Notes under the pieces: model-generated
Database searches by the model: none
What the model saw: the letters and a program-made list of their open reading frames with translations, nothing else
Told to the model about the DNA's origin: nothing
In this document: one piece after another, positions 52,280 through 63,580 of the stretch
How positions within the stretch are numbered: position 1 is the stretch's first letter
Layout: every line of letters begins with the position of its first letter
From: Tubulanus polymorphus
Lineage: Eukaryota; Nemertea; Palaeonemertea; Tubulaniformes; Tubulanidae
Direction of reading: 5' to 3'
Assembly: GCF_964204645.1 (NCBI RefSeq)
Contig: NC_134029.1
Location: forward strand, 14,932,850-14,996,849
DNA: 64,000 nt
Made by a program: the position numbers and the translations under genes

Positions 52280-54330
52280 GAGCACCAGAAATATCTTTTT
52301 TCTTCGTTCAAAAGACCTTTCGCTTGAAAATTCTTTCGTCGGAACAAACTTCATTTCGTTCGAACCAATAATATTCTATACAATTGAACCAATTTGAAAA
52401 AATCGTTAGAACAAAGTTGAACAAACTTTTTTTTGTCCAAACGAAAGGTTTTTCGTTCGAACAATCATTCAATTGAACAGAATCGTTTTAATTTGAACAG
52501 AATTTTCTTGTCAGAACATTAAGTTTTTCGTTCTAACAAGTATATTGAAAAAAGTTTTTTCTCCGAACCGAAAGTATTAAGTATTTCGTTCAATCGAACA
52601 GAATTGTTTTCATTCAAACATTCGTTCGAAAAAATTGTTTTCGCTCAACCAATTTTTTTTTCATTATTTCAACAATAACATAGCTTTTTATTCGAACACA
52701 TTTTTGTCAGAATGAAGAAAAATTTTGGTTCAAGCAAAAAGCGTATTGTTCGATCAAACAGAATTATTTTCATTCGAACAAGATTTTCTTGTTGGAACAT
52801 TAAGTTTTTTGGTCGAACAGCGTGTAAAAGTCGATTTGGAAATTTGCTCGGTCTGGTATATTTTGGATTACTGTGTATGCCATTTGTCAGGACATTAGAC
52901 AGAAGACGACTTAGGATACTACCTTGCGTGACTCCACTAGTTTGACCGACTTATTCCAAGATGAGGCGTTCCGTTGATTTCAGCTACAAGTTTTCGTTCA
53001 GAGATAACTGCTGAGCCATTTAGGCGACCTATCATTGATACTGTTTCCTAATAGCCTGTTTAGTAATGGCTGATTTTGTGCCTTATCAAATGGTTCGTCA
53101 AAATCCACCGTTGAACAGGATTCTAAGACTGTGCAGAAAACCCGTTATCGCTTCTTTGCAGCTATATTTATTATTATTATTTTTTTCCACACTTTTTTTG
53201 TCAAAAGTACATAGGCTTTTTTACATTACCGCTGTTGCCGATACAATCTGTCTGATATCATTCAGCTAACTTCGATCTACAAATACTCCGTGCGAATTTT
53301 GAAGAATCAACGTTACAAAAGCACTGTCGGGCCGTAAACATCGAAAATTGAGCCCCCATTCAAAGAGCCGACATGTTTTTCTAAGTCGTCTTTACGAAAT
53401 ATACCGCACGTTTCTTGTCACATCGATTATCAATTCAAGCATAAATTAACAAATTTATTACCCAGAGATTTGCACAGTCTGTCGCGGTTTTTAAAAACTA
53501 ATTTTAACAATAGCCCATTTTCCTCATCAAATCATATTACCGATATACAGGAAATTTACTACTTTAGATTTTAAAAGCACTGTCGAGCCGTTAACATCGA
53601 CGAATCGACGTGTGTCACTACATCGTCGTTCCGGGGATCAGCTGCGAGTTTCTCCTCATCATGAGAATCGAATCGAGTACAAATTAATTTATTACTACCA
53701 GTGAATTGGTTGCGGGCTTCAAGCATTTAGTTTAACAATACCTATTTTTCTTTACCAAATTAACCGTGTATTTACTAAGATAATCATAAGTATACCGGGG
53801 AGTCGTAGGCCTAGACGAAACACGCCGGAGAGATATAGCGGAGAAAAGCTGTTATGTCGACGAGGTATCAAAATAAAAGAATGTATTACTTTATTCGGCC
53901 GCGGGCTTCAACCTCTATATCAATACCATCAATACTCGATATTTCCTACAGTACATACCGATCATTGTCAAATGCACAAGGTATTTACTAAATACAAGTA
54001 TATAACACACTCCTTTCCGTATACTGGACTCGTCACATTCGAGTAAGCGTTCGCTGTGGGGGAAAGGAGATCGTTCGCTGTGTCGCTTGAAGTGTTTATC
54101 GAGTTTTACGTGGCTTTAGGCCTACCGGTACTGAGCTTTACTGTCTCAAACAAACACAGTATAATTGTTGCGTTTATTAACGGACTCATTGGATCGAACT
54201 TCAAAACAAAATTTACGATATTTAGGTGGGTTGTTATTCAATAGGCCTACGACCAATCTGTCCGGATGTTAGGCCTACACATATACATAGGCCTACATAG
54301 GCTAGTAGCCTCTACTAGGTTAAAGCTACC
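52280..54330. repeat. duplicated module, copy C
   Basis: Starts GTTACTGCGGAGCACCAGAA, includes a GTTCGAACA-type low-complexity tract (52300-52820), the LINE fragment (52826-53140) and the segment ending in TAGGCCTAC near 54300. More diverged than A versus B. Confidence 0.85.
52826..53140 (-). pseudogene. LINE reverse transcriptase fragment, copy C
   Basis: Same RT blocks as copy A in minus orientation, with additional substitutions. Confidence 0.7.
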
Positions 54331-54512
54331 TTAAGTGCACTGTAAAGGAGGAATCAGATTTATTAAAATGCACGTTAATTAGTGATTAACTGGTTGTGAT
54401 TTGCAACTATCAATCACAATTATCAATTTTATTGCCAAAAATGAAGATTTTTTGAAATTGAGTTTTTTCATCATAAATGAAACTGGTATTTCATTGATTC
54501 CTAATGACTTAA

Positions 54513-55105
54513 GCAGGACGTAGTTCGACCTTGCGACGGCTTGTGACTCACTGCAACGCCAATCACAGCGACCGCCAGTGACGATTGTGTCGCAACGACT
54601 CATCGACCTACGCTCCCTTGCGAGGGGTTGCGACTTTCAGCAACGCCAGTCACAAGAGTTGCATGTGTTCTACTTTCCGCGACACGACTGACACTACCAA
54701 CCGATGCGCTCTTGCGACTGGCAGAAACTAGTCGCACACAATCGTATCACAACCGACTTGAACCGAAACTTGCGATGCGACCCGATAAGCAGGGCGTAGG
54801 TCGGCCTTGCGACGACTTGTGACTCACTGCAACGCCAATCACTGCGACCGCCAGCGACGATTGTGTCGCCACGACTCATCGACCTACGCTCCCTTGCGAC
54901 TGGTTGCGACTTTCGGCAGCGCCAGTCACAAGAAGTCGCACGTGTTCTACTTTCTGTGACGCGACACGACTGTCACAACCAGCCGACGCGCTCTTGCGAC
55001 TGGCAGAAACTAGTCGCGCACAATCGTATCGCAACCGACTTGCACCGAAACTTGTGATGCAACGCGAGGATCGCATCGTGTCACAAGACCAACCTACGTC
55101 CGGCT
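54513..55105. mobile_element. GC-rich DNA element with internal tandem duplication
   Basis: Ends GCAGGACGTAG and CTACGTCCGGC are inverted; TTAA lies on both sides (54509-54512, 55106-55109). Inside are two tandem units of about 280 bp starting near 54513 and 54790. The CGACTGG/CAACGCCAG composition recalls the Harbinger-like element at 7778-8575, but the ends differ. No coding capacity. Confidence 0.55.
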
Positions 55106-55109
55106 TTAA

Positions 55110-55980
55110 GTTACTGCGGAGCACCAGAAATATCTTTTTTTTCGTTCAAAAGACCTTTCGCTTGAAAATTCTTTCGTCTGAACAAAATTTATTTCGTTCG
55201 AACCAATAATATTCTATTCGATTGAACCAATTTGAAAAAATCGTTAGAACCAAGTTGAACAAACTTTTTTTTGTCCAAACGAAAGGTTTTTCGTTCAAAC
55301 AATCGTTCAATCGAACAGAATCGTTTTAATTTGAACAGAATTTTCTTGTCAGAACATTAAGTTTTTCGTTCGAACAAGTATATTGAAAAAAGTTTTTTCT
55401 CCGAACCGAAAGTATTAAGTATTTCGTTCAATCGAACAGAATTGTTTTCATTCAAACATTCGTTCGAAAAAATTGTTTTCACTCAATTTTTCATTTCAAC
55501 AATAGAATAGCTTTTTATTCGAACACATTTTTTGTCAGAATGAAGAAAATTTTTGATTCAAGCAAAAAGCGTATTGTTCGATCTAACAGAATTATTTTCA
55601 TTCGAACAAGATTTTCTGGTTGGAACATTAAGTTTTTTGGTCGATTTGGAAATTTACTCGGTCTGGTATATGTTGGATTACTGTGTATGTCATTTGTCAG
55701 GACATTAAACAGAAGACAACTTAGGATACTACCTTGCGTGACTCCACTAGTTTGACCGACTTATTCCAAGATGAGGCGTTCCGTTGATTTCGGCTACAAG
55801 TTTTCATTCAGAGATAACTGCTGAGCCATTTGGGCGACCTATCATTGATACTGTTTCCTAATAGCCTGTTTAGTAATGGCTGATGTTGTGCCTTATCAAA
55901 TGCTTTGTCGAAATCCACCGTTGAACAGGATTCTCAGACTGTGCAGAAAACCCGTTATCGCTGCTTTGCAGCTATATTTA
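55110..55980. repeat. duplicated module, copy D (short)
   Basis: Repeats 52270-53170, beginning GTTACTGCGGAGCACCAGAA, and ends in the hairpin repeat. The downstream half of the module is absent. Confidence 0.85.
55637..55950 (-). pseudogene. LINE reverse transcriptase fragment, copy D
   Basis: Same RT fragment, fourth copy. Confidence 0.7.
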
Positions 55981-56353
55981 GGGTTTTCTGTTACATCACA
56001 GAAAACCCTATTGAGATTCACGTGTTTCTAATTATTAGGGTTTTCTGACTTTCGTCGAAAACCCTTTTATAATTCTGTTGATTGTTATTATTATTATTTA
56101 CATATTTTCCACTTTTTTTCGCACATAAAATTCATCTCCTATCAGATTCGACAACTAACTGCTTCTAATTGAAATGTAGAATTCTGATAGTAATATAACA
56201 CGCATTCGCTCCGCGTAGATTATACCTATGCACTCTCCGTCCTATTTTAAACTTAAAATTACTTACTGAAAGATAACACCGGATGATAGTAGCAATCGCG
56301 ACTAGCCCTGTCGGGTACTCCCACTAACGATAAAAACAGCGTCCTGTCCTGTG

Positions 56354-56420
56354 GCATGGTGGATAAGGTGTTTGACTCCCAACTGAGAGGTCGAGGGTTC
56401 GAATCCTAGTGAAACCATGC
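56354..56420 (+). ncRNA. tRNA-like sequence, probable SINE head
   Basis: Perfect 7-bp acceptor-like pairing (GCATGGT with ACCATGC), box A-like GGTGGATAAGG and box B GGGTTCGAATCC. The 67-nt length, weak T-stem and poor cloverleaf argue for a tRNA-derived SINE or tRNA pseudogene over a working tRNA. Confidence 0.5.
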
Positions 56421-59400
56421 GTTATCACAGTACAGCGCCGGCGCGCAACAATTGTTTTATTAATGAAACAACATGGTGGTTGGTTGAAATCATTTTCGGC
56501 TTAAATTTATCGCGAGTTTTAGGACTTTAATGAATTTCACGAAACCATGATATCTAAAATGAGTCAATTGATTAATTCTATTCGTAAATCAATTTACGTT
56601 GGCTACATTTCCTGAAGATTTCGGGGTCAAATCAATGTGATATGGACAGAAATTGTAGGAATTTCCACACGGAATTTTACTTCCGCGTTCAGTTGACGAC
56701 TCGTATCGATGACAACGACAGCAGAGTTTATGTATTCATAGAACTATAACGGATATTCCGTTATAGTTCTATGATGTATTTTAAGGTGAGAATCCGTTAA
56801 CCAGGGAATGTATTAAATGATTTCTTTAATAATATGAGTATGGTAGCAAATGAGTAGGCCTACTCGGTGAAGCAATGATCATTGTTGGCTACTTACTTAA
56901 TGCCTAGCTTTTTTGGGGGATGCGCCTAGAATAGATTTAGGCCCTAAATATAATGGGTAGAGCCAGTCAGTGGAATGCCTTAATAGCAGCTAGTTATGGC
57001 CTGGTTTACACTGAATGTGCATGACAATTTATTTTGATTACTTTCTTTCCAGCTATTATTCGTGGAATGAACTGGGCACTACGGTCTTCAATTCCTTTGC
57101 GGATTCTTGCAGGAATATTAAACCACAGTGCGCAAATGTATGTTTAAAATTAGGCTTTTTCGACATTGACAGCCAAAGACGTAACTTAACACGCTAACTT
57201 AGGCGCAACTGTCTCAGATGCTGTAAGTACTTGACGCTTTGCGTAATTTTTTTTTGGAATGCAATATTTGGATAAGTAATCAGTCGTGCTAACGTACATG
57301 CAGAATTGGATTCATTGTAATTATGGGATGATAATTCATGGGCGTCACGAGTCCTGCGACATACCCTTGATATGAAGCTTTTTTAATGTTAATCATTGAC
57401 TTGTTTTGGAGTAAACTGAATAGCCCTAAAAATACCAATGCCACGTGGCTTGGTGTCTATGCTCTACGAGACTGTAGCAATAGATTTTCACAACAAACTC
57501 ATGATTTCAAATAGTCTCCTAAGATATCTATATATTATTTCGCTCCTTACCTAAGTAATTCTTACATTTGATTGCTTAATTACAGATGGAAAGAGGTCAG
57601 ATGGCATGAAAATCGACTGTGGCTAATTGGCGCGAGTAACCAAAATGCTTCAATCATCAGGGGTACAGAAAGTAGCCGAAGATGAATGAAAACTTCACCT
57701 TGATGATCATCAGTTGATTTTGCTATAATTATTTGCCTGGATATATCCTTCATTTCAAAATCTGATTTCAGTAGAAATTCTTTCAATAAAATATTTTGAA
57801 GATTGAATTTGAATTGATCTTAAAACCAGAGAAAGCATTCAGAAATTTAGAAAATCCTTGACTCATAATCAAATTCTGTGAAGTCAGTTAAGGTCTTTTT
57901 GGTCGAATCAAGCCGAGGGCTCAGGTGACTAAAACTCAATTCCTCACTGTCTTATAATGCCGTTTACACACTGAAACACTTTGGGCTGTGTAAGTGTTAT
58001 TTGGATAAGTCCACAATATAAAAACCGCCCTGCCCCGCTGCATCTGAGACGTCAACAAGTTAGACTGTATTGCTTCGATGACAAACTGACTCCTACGCAA
58101 GATGACCATCCAATTCAAATGTAAATTAAGAAAGAAAACAACAAAACTAGTTGCGTTGATCAACAAAAATAAATCAATAGTTTATTACAATACTTCAATT
58201 TCAAAATGAGGATAGGAAAAAGTGAACAATAAGTGTGCTTGCCATGCGTCTTTAAATATTTCCCAAGTATATGTCTTTGTCTGGCCACCACCTGCCTCGA
58301 CGTCAGACTTTTTCGAGATTTTCGCTAAAAATACGAAACAAGACAAAATTGATGGATGGGAATCATACATGCTACATTCACTTTTACTGCGAACATTGGA
58401 ATGAGCTAAAGCAATTTTCTAGGAGGAAAAATTGAGTCAAATGATGTTTCAAAATCTGGACGGGAAAAGTTTTACTGAATTGTATGGCTAATGGCAAATA
58501 CATGTTTATATTGATAAGGTAAATATCTGTATAAAAGGTTGTATAGCAACTTGAATTTAAGGATTAATGCAATAGGTCTCTTATTCTAAAAGACGAGTGA
58601 GCCATACTTACTAGATTGGTCATGTGAATCAACATCAAATTTAGAACTATCATCCAGTTTTAGTTTTCAATCAAAGACTAACATGAAATAAAGTACATAT
58701 TTTTCTGATAACAACCTGGAATGAATTAAAATAAATCTGAGGAATTCACCAAATTTCTGTATCGAACCCCTAATAGGGCCTATATAACCTATAGATTGAT
58801 ACTTACATACGACAAATTGACGAAGACACTTCATTTGACAGTATACAAACTCGCGGACAAACTCCCAAAATGAATCATGTCCTATTCACCTAGAATCAAA
58901 CAAAATACAACTAAAAAATTCACAATACAGATTTCGGTTTCGAATCCTTCAAATAGCTGTTTACTTACATGAAACGAATTATCAAACTACTTCTGCCGAC
59001 AGCATACCAACTCGCTGACAAACCCCCGAAATGAAACATGTCATGATAAACATCTTGAATTAAACGTAATAAAGCTACAAAATTTACAAAATGTCGGTTT
59101 CAAATCCCTCAAATAGCCTTACACTTACAAATAATGGATTATCAAACAACCATGAACTCCCACAACGCCACATGTCTTTGATAATCTACAGTGAAAACCT
59201 GGAATTAAATGAAATAAATCTTAAAATTCCGATTTGAACCCAACGTAGGCCCTCTCTCTACTTGTAGGCCTAAGATCTTGAAATAGGATAAATAATGTTA
59301 TGATGAAAGAGGCATAATGGTTCGGAAAAAATTGAATTCAATATGGCTCTTGGCCCGGCAAAGTTTGCTTTTGAAATATCCTTTTGATTAGGCCTAGTTA

Positions 59401-60360
59401 CACATTTTAAAAGCAAATTTCATTTTGCATCAAACTAAAAGCGGCTTTGTTGAGGAAAAGATTCGTTTGAGTCGTAAAATTTATAGCCTAGAACCAATTT
59501 CTTGGTCAAAGCGTGATGCGCAATTTTGACTGGGTCTTATTATTTCCACGTGGTAGTGGACAGAAAATTTGAATAGGCCTAAATAATAGAATAATCTTTC
59601 TTAGGTTTCATGATAAAGATGCAGCATTAACATAGATTAATGCTTATCTTTTACAATTAGGCTTATGTTTCAAAGGAAAACGCCCACAGTTGGTCGAACA
59701 GGGGTTAGGCATTGATGGTAGAGGGGCTGTGTGTGTGCTGAAACAGAGATAAAAATGCACGGGAACGAGTTTGTCGAGTGGAGCTTATTATTCCATCAGG
59801 GATAGTGTACTATAGTAATGACTAATGTTATTGTTATATATCAAAATATTCCTTATTAGTTCCGCTGCATCGCTAAAAACAAATTGAGATAGGTTTCCCT
59901 GCATTTTTTTACATATTACATCACTTACAACGATAAACGTCCGTCGCCGACTGAAAAATTCACAAAAACTTCCGCATTGAGAGCGCCACCGCACCAATTC
60001 AAATTGGATCGGAAACCCTCCAGCGATGCGCTCTATGATCTTTAGAACCTGTCTTTGCTGACTGGGAATAAGATATTTCTCAGCGCGAAGGGGGCGGGGC
60101 GCAGCGTCACCAGGTCCCGCTCCGCGAGGAAGCTAGATTTTCAAAGAAATGAGTGCACGCGACGGCCGTGACCACTTGTTAGTGACGTCATCAAGAATGA
60201 TGGCTCCGAGGATCGCCACATCACAGGTTACTGTGAATAAATGGGATTCGACCATTCAAAAGTTCAAAATGTACTTTCTTGTTTTGTAAAGCAAGTTTAT
60301 TCATGTCGTTATATAAAGCATTTTGTTTGAAACATTCTTTAATAATGTTTGTTGAATAAC
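56421..60360. other. host non-coding DNA with weak exon candidates
   Basis: No recognised gene. Candidate exon 57051-57137 (+) is bounded by CTTTCCAG and AAT|GTATGT. A minus-strand open stretch at 58185-58370 (VEAGGGQTKTYTWEIFKDAW) is followed by AATAAA and could be a terminal exon. A CpG-rich patch at 60080-60200 has a GGGGCGGGGC box and a TGACGTCA site. None is certain. Confidence 0.3.
56736..56774. repeat. perfect 39-nt hairpin
   Basis: Two 18-nt arms (TCATAGAACTATAACGGA and its exact complement) around TAT. Confidence 0.9.
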
Positions 60361-60424
60361 CATAGAAGCGATAACATTAAAAACCTCATTTTCTAATGAG
60401 TAAATACAGTTTATTAACACGAAC

Positions 60425-60452
60425 GTTTTCGGGATCATATCCCCTCATCAGG
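60425..60452 (-). ncRNA. hammerhead-ribozyme-like core
   Basis: On the minus strand CTGATGA, then a 5-bp stem (GGGAT / ATCCC, loop ATG), then GAAA followed by ACGTTCGTGTTAATAAA. CUGAUGA-stem II-GAAA is the hammerhead core, and Penelope-like elements are known to carry hammerheads in their terminal repeats. A clear stem I and cleavage triplet were not found, so it may be a relic. Confidence 0.5.
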
Positions 60453-60567
60453 TGAAATACAAGTGAATCAAATGATTAAACTACAGGTTTATATACAACA
60501 TAAGTTACAAAATTACAAGTGCTAAATTCTAAGCAAATTACAAACCAAGTATTTAATTACAAACTAA

Positions 60568-61059
60568 TTATTTGAATACATTTAGGATAAAGGATGAGCC
60601 GTTTTGAAATAATTGTTGATTTAAAGAGGGTCGTTGCGCTTTAATAAACAGGGCCTCCCTAATTTTACAGTCGAGATCAGATGAACCTTTGTCTAGAATT
60701 TTGAATTTGTTGTTACTGAATTCCTGATCACAAGTGTGACAAATTGCGAGATGTTGTCCAATCGCAGAAGTCTTTGATCTGTGTTCCTTAATCCTGATGG
60801 CCAAATGTCGTTTAGTTTTCCCAATATAGGAAGTGTTTATATCACATAAACAATTAAATTTATATATGACTTTAGCCTTCAGCGATTTAGGGGTAGCACA
60901 TTTCAAAGAGAAAAAATTCTTAATTTTGGTCGTAGTGAATGCACATTTCAAGTTGATTTCAAAATTCCTTTTAAATAGATATTTTAAATTTTCGGGCAAA
61001 TAGGATTGACGGGTTACCAATATACGGTAATGAAATGAATAGATCAATTCCATCTTCAA
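60568..61059 (-). CDS. Penelope GIY-YIG endonuclease domain, out of frame with RT
   Basis: 163 codons. The core reads VIYKFNCLCDINTSYIGKTK and RHLAIRIKEH, the GIY-YIG first strands, with the active-site Arg region. It continues SKTSAIGQHL and ends ILNVFK. It overlaps the end of the RT frame by 89 nt in another register. One frameshift near 60985-61020 would make a single RT-endonuclease protein as in relatives. The domain nicks target DNA for priming. Confidence 0.85.
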   Translation of the reverse strand: MKMELIYSFHYRILVTRQSYLPENLKYLFKRNFEINLKCAFTTTKIKNFFSLKCATPKSLKAKVIYKFNCLCDINTSYIGKTKRHLAIRIKEHRSKTSAIGQHLAICHTCDQEFSNNKFKILDKGSSDLDCKIREALFIKAQRPSLNQQLFQNGSSFILNVFK

Positions 61060-62944
61060 CAGGTTTCGGTTGAGGTTCTGAGTTCTGTTTTGATTTCAAA
61101 AATCTATTAATACATTGATCGATGACATGAATAGGAAACGCATTAGATTTAAACAGATTTTTCAAGAAATTGATTTCTTCTGAAAAGATGGTCCAATCAC
61201 TGCAAATATTGTAGGCACGAAAAAGCATGGTATTGATGAGTCCTATTTTCCATTTATACGGACACATGGCGTTGAAGTTCAAAAGTAGGCCTGTGTTGGA
61301 AGCTTTCCTGTACACTCGAGATATAAAGTCACTACCGGTTTCTAACGGAGTTTGTATTTCGGTATCGAGAAAAGGTAATAGATTAGGACCTAGTTCAAAA
61401 GTGAATTTAAGGTTAGAATGGAGGCGATTCAATTCTTCAAAAAATAGTCTATAACTGGATACATTTCGAAATATGCCGAAAATATCGTCCACGTATCTCA
61501 GGTATAATGTCGGTTTGTAATTAGTTTTGGAGAGGAGCAAGTTTTCAAAATGGGCAAGACAAAAGTTCGCTAAGGTTGGGCCTAAGGGGCTGCCCATGGT
61601 GACCCCATCAACTTGCTTGAAAATACGATCATTGTACATAAACAAACCCGAAGTTGCGATTTTAAGTAATTCTTTGAATGTAGCCTGATCATATGTAGGT
61701 TTAGAGTCGGAAGCATATATATAATCGGAAACTATATCAATGGTTTCTTTCAATGGAACATTAGTGAAAAGTGACTCTACATCAAAACTTATTAGAATAT
61801 CAGAAGGTTTAAAAACGAATTGTTTCAGTTTTTTAAGGAACTCCCAAGTGCTATTTAACATGAATTTAGACGGTATATGTGGTTTAATGATTTTATCGAG
61901 ATATTTGGGCAGGTTATATTCAGCAGTGTCGATCATTGATACAACGGGTCGAAATGGAAAGTTATCTTTATGCACTTTGCACAAACCATATAATTTACCA
62001 GGTTGGCTACCGCTTGGGTAGATAGAATCAAATATTTCTGAACTTACATACTGTTTCACATGTTTTCTCAGAAATCCGCAGATTTTGGTTTCATTAGATA
62101 TGACAGGGTGATTCTTTCTCACATTTTTGATTTCAGTAAATTTACTTTTATCAAATACAATTTTATCTAATTTATCGAAATATTCGTTAGAGTCCAAAAT
62201 AACAATGCCGTTGCCTTTGTCAAATGAGCAGATCTTAATGTCCTTGTTTTTTCGAAGTTTTTCAATCGTACGGTAGAAACGTCGGTTCCAGGTCGAGCCA
62301 CATACTGATTTAGCGCTGTTGATAAATGAGATGGTCGCATGTCTAATACTTTCAAGGAAAGAGTTATTCACATTCGGTTCGCCGCCAGATATAGTCCTAT
62401 TTTTGTGGTAAACAGTTTTTTCAATACGTGATTTAAGGTCGATTTCGTTGATATTTTTCGGAAGAATGTGATGCTTTAAGCCGTAACGTAGTATCTCAGT
62501 TTCTTCTAGGGATAGTTGATAATTTGATCTATTGATTAAGCAATCCGGTGCTGGGTGCTGGCGCTGATCTTTCCACAAGTTTAAAAGCTTGCGTTCATGA
62601 CGTTGCTGTGTTTCCGAAGTTAGTTTCCTGCCTTTCTGGTTAAGTCTAGTGAGCCAAATGATTGTTTGAATCCAGGTCAATTTCTCGCATAAATCGGATT
62701 TGATTTTCTTCAATTTACTGTTGGTTTTAGATAATTCGGTTTTAACATTTTCGATTTGATTCTTCAAGATTTCGAGTTTGAGATTATCATTACTTGCATA
62801 CGCTCTCAGTTTCGGAGGTTTGAATAATAAAAACTTTGGGCAGATTCGTAATTCCATGCATCTTTGAAAGTAAGATAAATCCAAGCGTAGTTTAGTCCAT
62901 TTGAGATACAGTTTTTCACATTTGCGGAAGTCTTTGACGTACAC
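60971..62944 (-). CDS. Penelope reverse transcriptase
   Basis: 657 codons. N-terminal part of about 230 residues with coiled-coil character, then RT blocks: CSFDKGNGIVILDSNEYFDK, YGLCKVHKDNFPFRPVVSMI, ILISFDVESLFTNVPL (catalytic Asp), DGVTMGSPLGPTLANF, LRYVDDIFGIF (YVDD at 484-487) and a thumb-like region with NTGLLLNFNAMCPYKWKIGL. Apart from the frameshift before the endonuclease the frame is intact, so this copy is relatively young. The 39521-39729 fragment is a relative. Confidence 0.93.
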   Translation of the reverse strand: MYVKDFRKCEKLYLKWTKLRLDLSYFQRCMELRICPKFLLFKPPKLRAYASNDNLKLEILKNQIENVKTELSKTNSKLKKIKSDLCEKLTWIQTIIWLTRLNQKGRKLTSETQQRHERKLLNLWKDQRQHPAPDCLINRSNYQLSLEETEILRYGLKHHILPKNINEIDLKSRIEKTVYHKNRTISGGEPNVNNSFLESIRHATISFINSAKSVCGSTWNRRFYRTIEKLRKNKDIKICSFDKGNGIVILDSNEYFDKLDKIVFDKSKFTEIKNVRKNHPVISNETKICGFLRKHVKQYVSSEIFDSIYPSGSQPGKLYGLCKVHKDNFPFRPVVSMIDTAEYNLPKYLDKIIKPHIPSKFMLNSTWEFLKKLKQFVFKPSDILISFDVESLFTNVPLKETIDIVSDYIYASDSKPTYDQATFKELLKIATSGLFMYNDRIFKQVDGVTMGSPLGPTLANFCLAHFENLLLSKTNYKPTLYLRYVDDIFGIFRNVSSYRLFFEELNRLHSNLKFTFELGPNLLPFLDTEIQTPLETGSDFISRVYRKASNTGLLLNFNAMCPYKWKIGLINTMLFRAYNICSDWTIFSEEINFLKNLFKSNAFPIHVIDQCINRFLKSKQNSEPQPKPVEDGIDLFISLPYIGNPSILFARKFKISI

Positions 62945-63580
62945 ATCTCTCTGTTTGATGAGTTTAAAGCCAATTGTCGTTGTGTAATTCCATACTACTG
63001 GTCACTGACATCAAAGTTTTAGTTTCTGTTCACATGTTTCCGCTTATAAATATCCAATTTGTATGTTCTATCTTTTAATACAGGCCATGTGATTAATTGC
63101 GTATCGCTCCATAAGTTTAAAAAGAGAGCACATATTTCGATATTGTTAAATGATTAACTACATTTTTTTCTGTCACACGTTGATTTTTACCCATCACTTA
63201 TAAAATTCAAATGTACGTGATGTATTCTGTAAGCTATGTAAGCTTGTTCTTAAAAATACACTATGAATTTTCAATTTGTACTGAACATAATAGTTTATTT
63301 TTCGTAAATAAAATTTATATTTTAATTAAATAATTTCAAAATCTTTTCTATGCCCTCTGCAACAGAAACTTACTAAGGACTATTACATATTCAGATGTAC
63401 GTTGATAATTGATTTCAATCGTCCCTTCAAATAATTATATGAACATTATTTCGGAAAATGCAGGTGGCGCACAATCATAATACATACAACTCATCAAGCT
63501 GACGAGTCGTTTCCGTAACCAATATTACAGACGGGTAACCATTCTACTCGACTCCACAGACAACTAAACGACCCGAGTAA
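62945..63580. other. AT-rich flank of the Penelope element
   Basis: No coding frame. It may include the element's 5' region; no terminal repeat was identified. Confidence 0.35.

Larger units (their letters stand above)
60400..62944 (-). mobile_element. Penelope-like retroelement with GIY-YIG endonuclease
   Basis: Minus strand: RT frame (62944-60971), overlapping GIY-YIG frame (61059-60568), then a 3' region with a hammerhead-like core (60427-60451). RT followed by C-terminal GIY-YIG defines canonical endonuclease-containing Penelope-like elements. The outer boundaries are not resolved. Confidence 0.9.

Noticed and set aside
56354-56420. Functional tRNA gene
   Set aside because: Total length 67 nt, no convincing D and anticodon stems, weak T-stem; fits a tRNA-derived SINE better.
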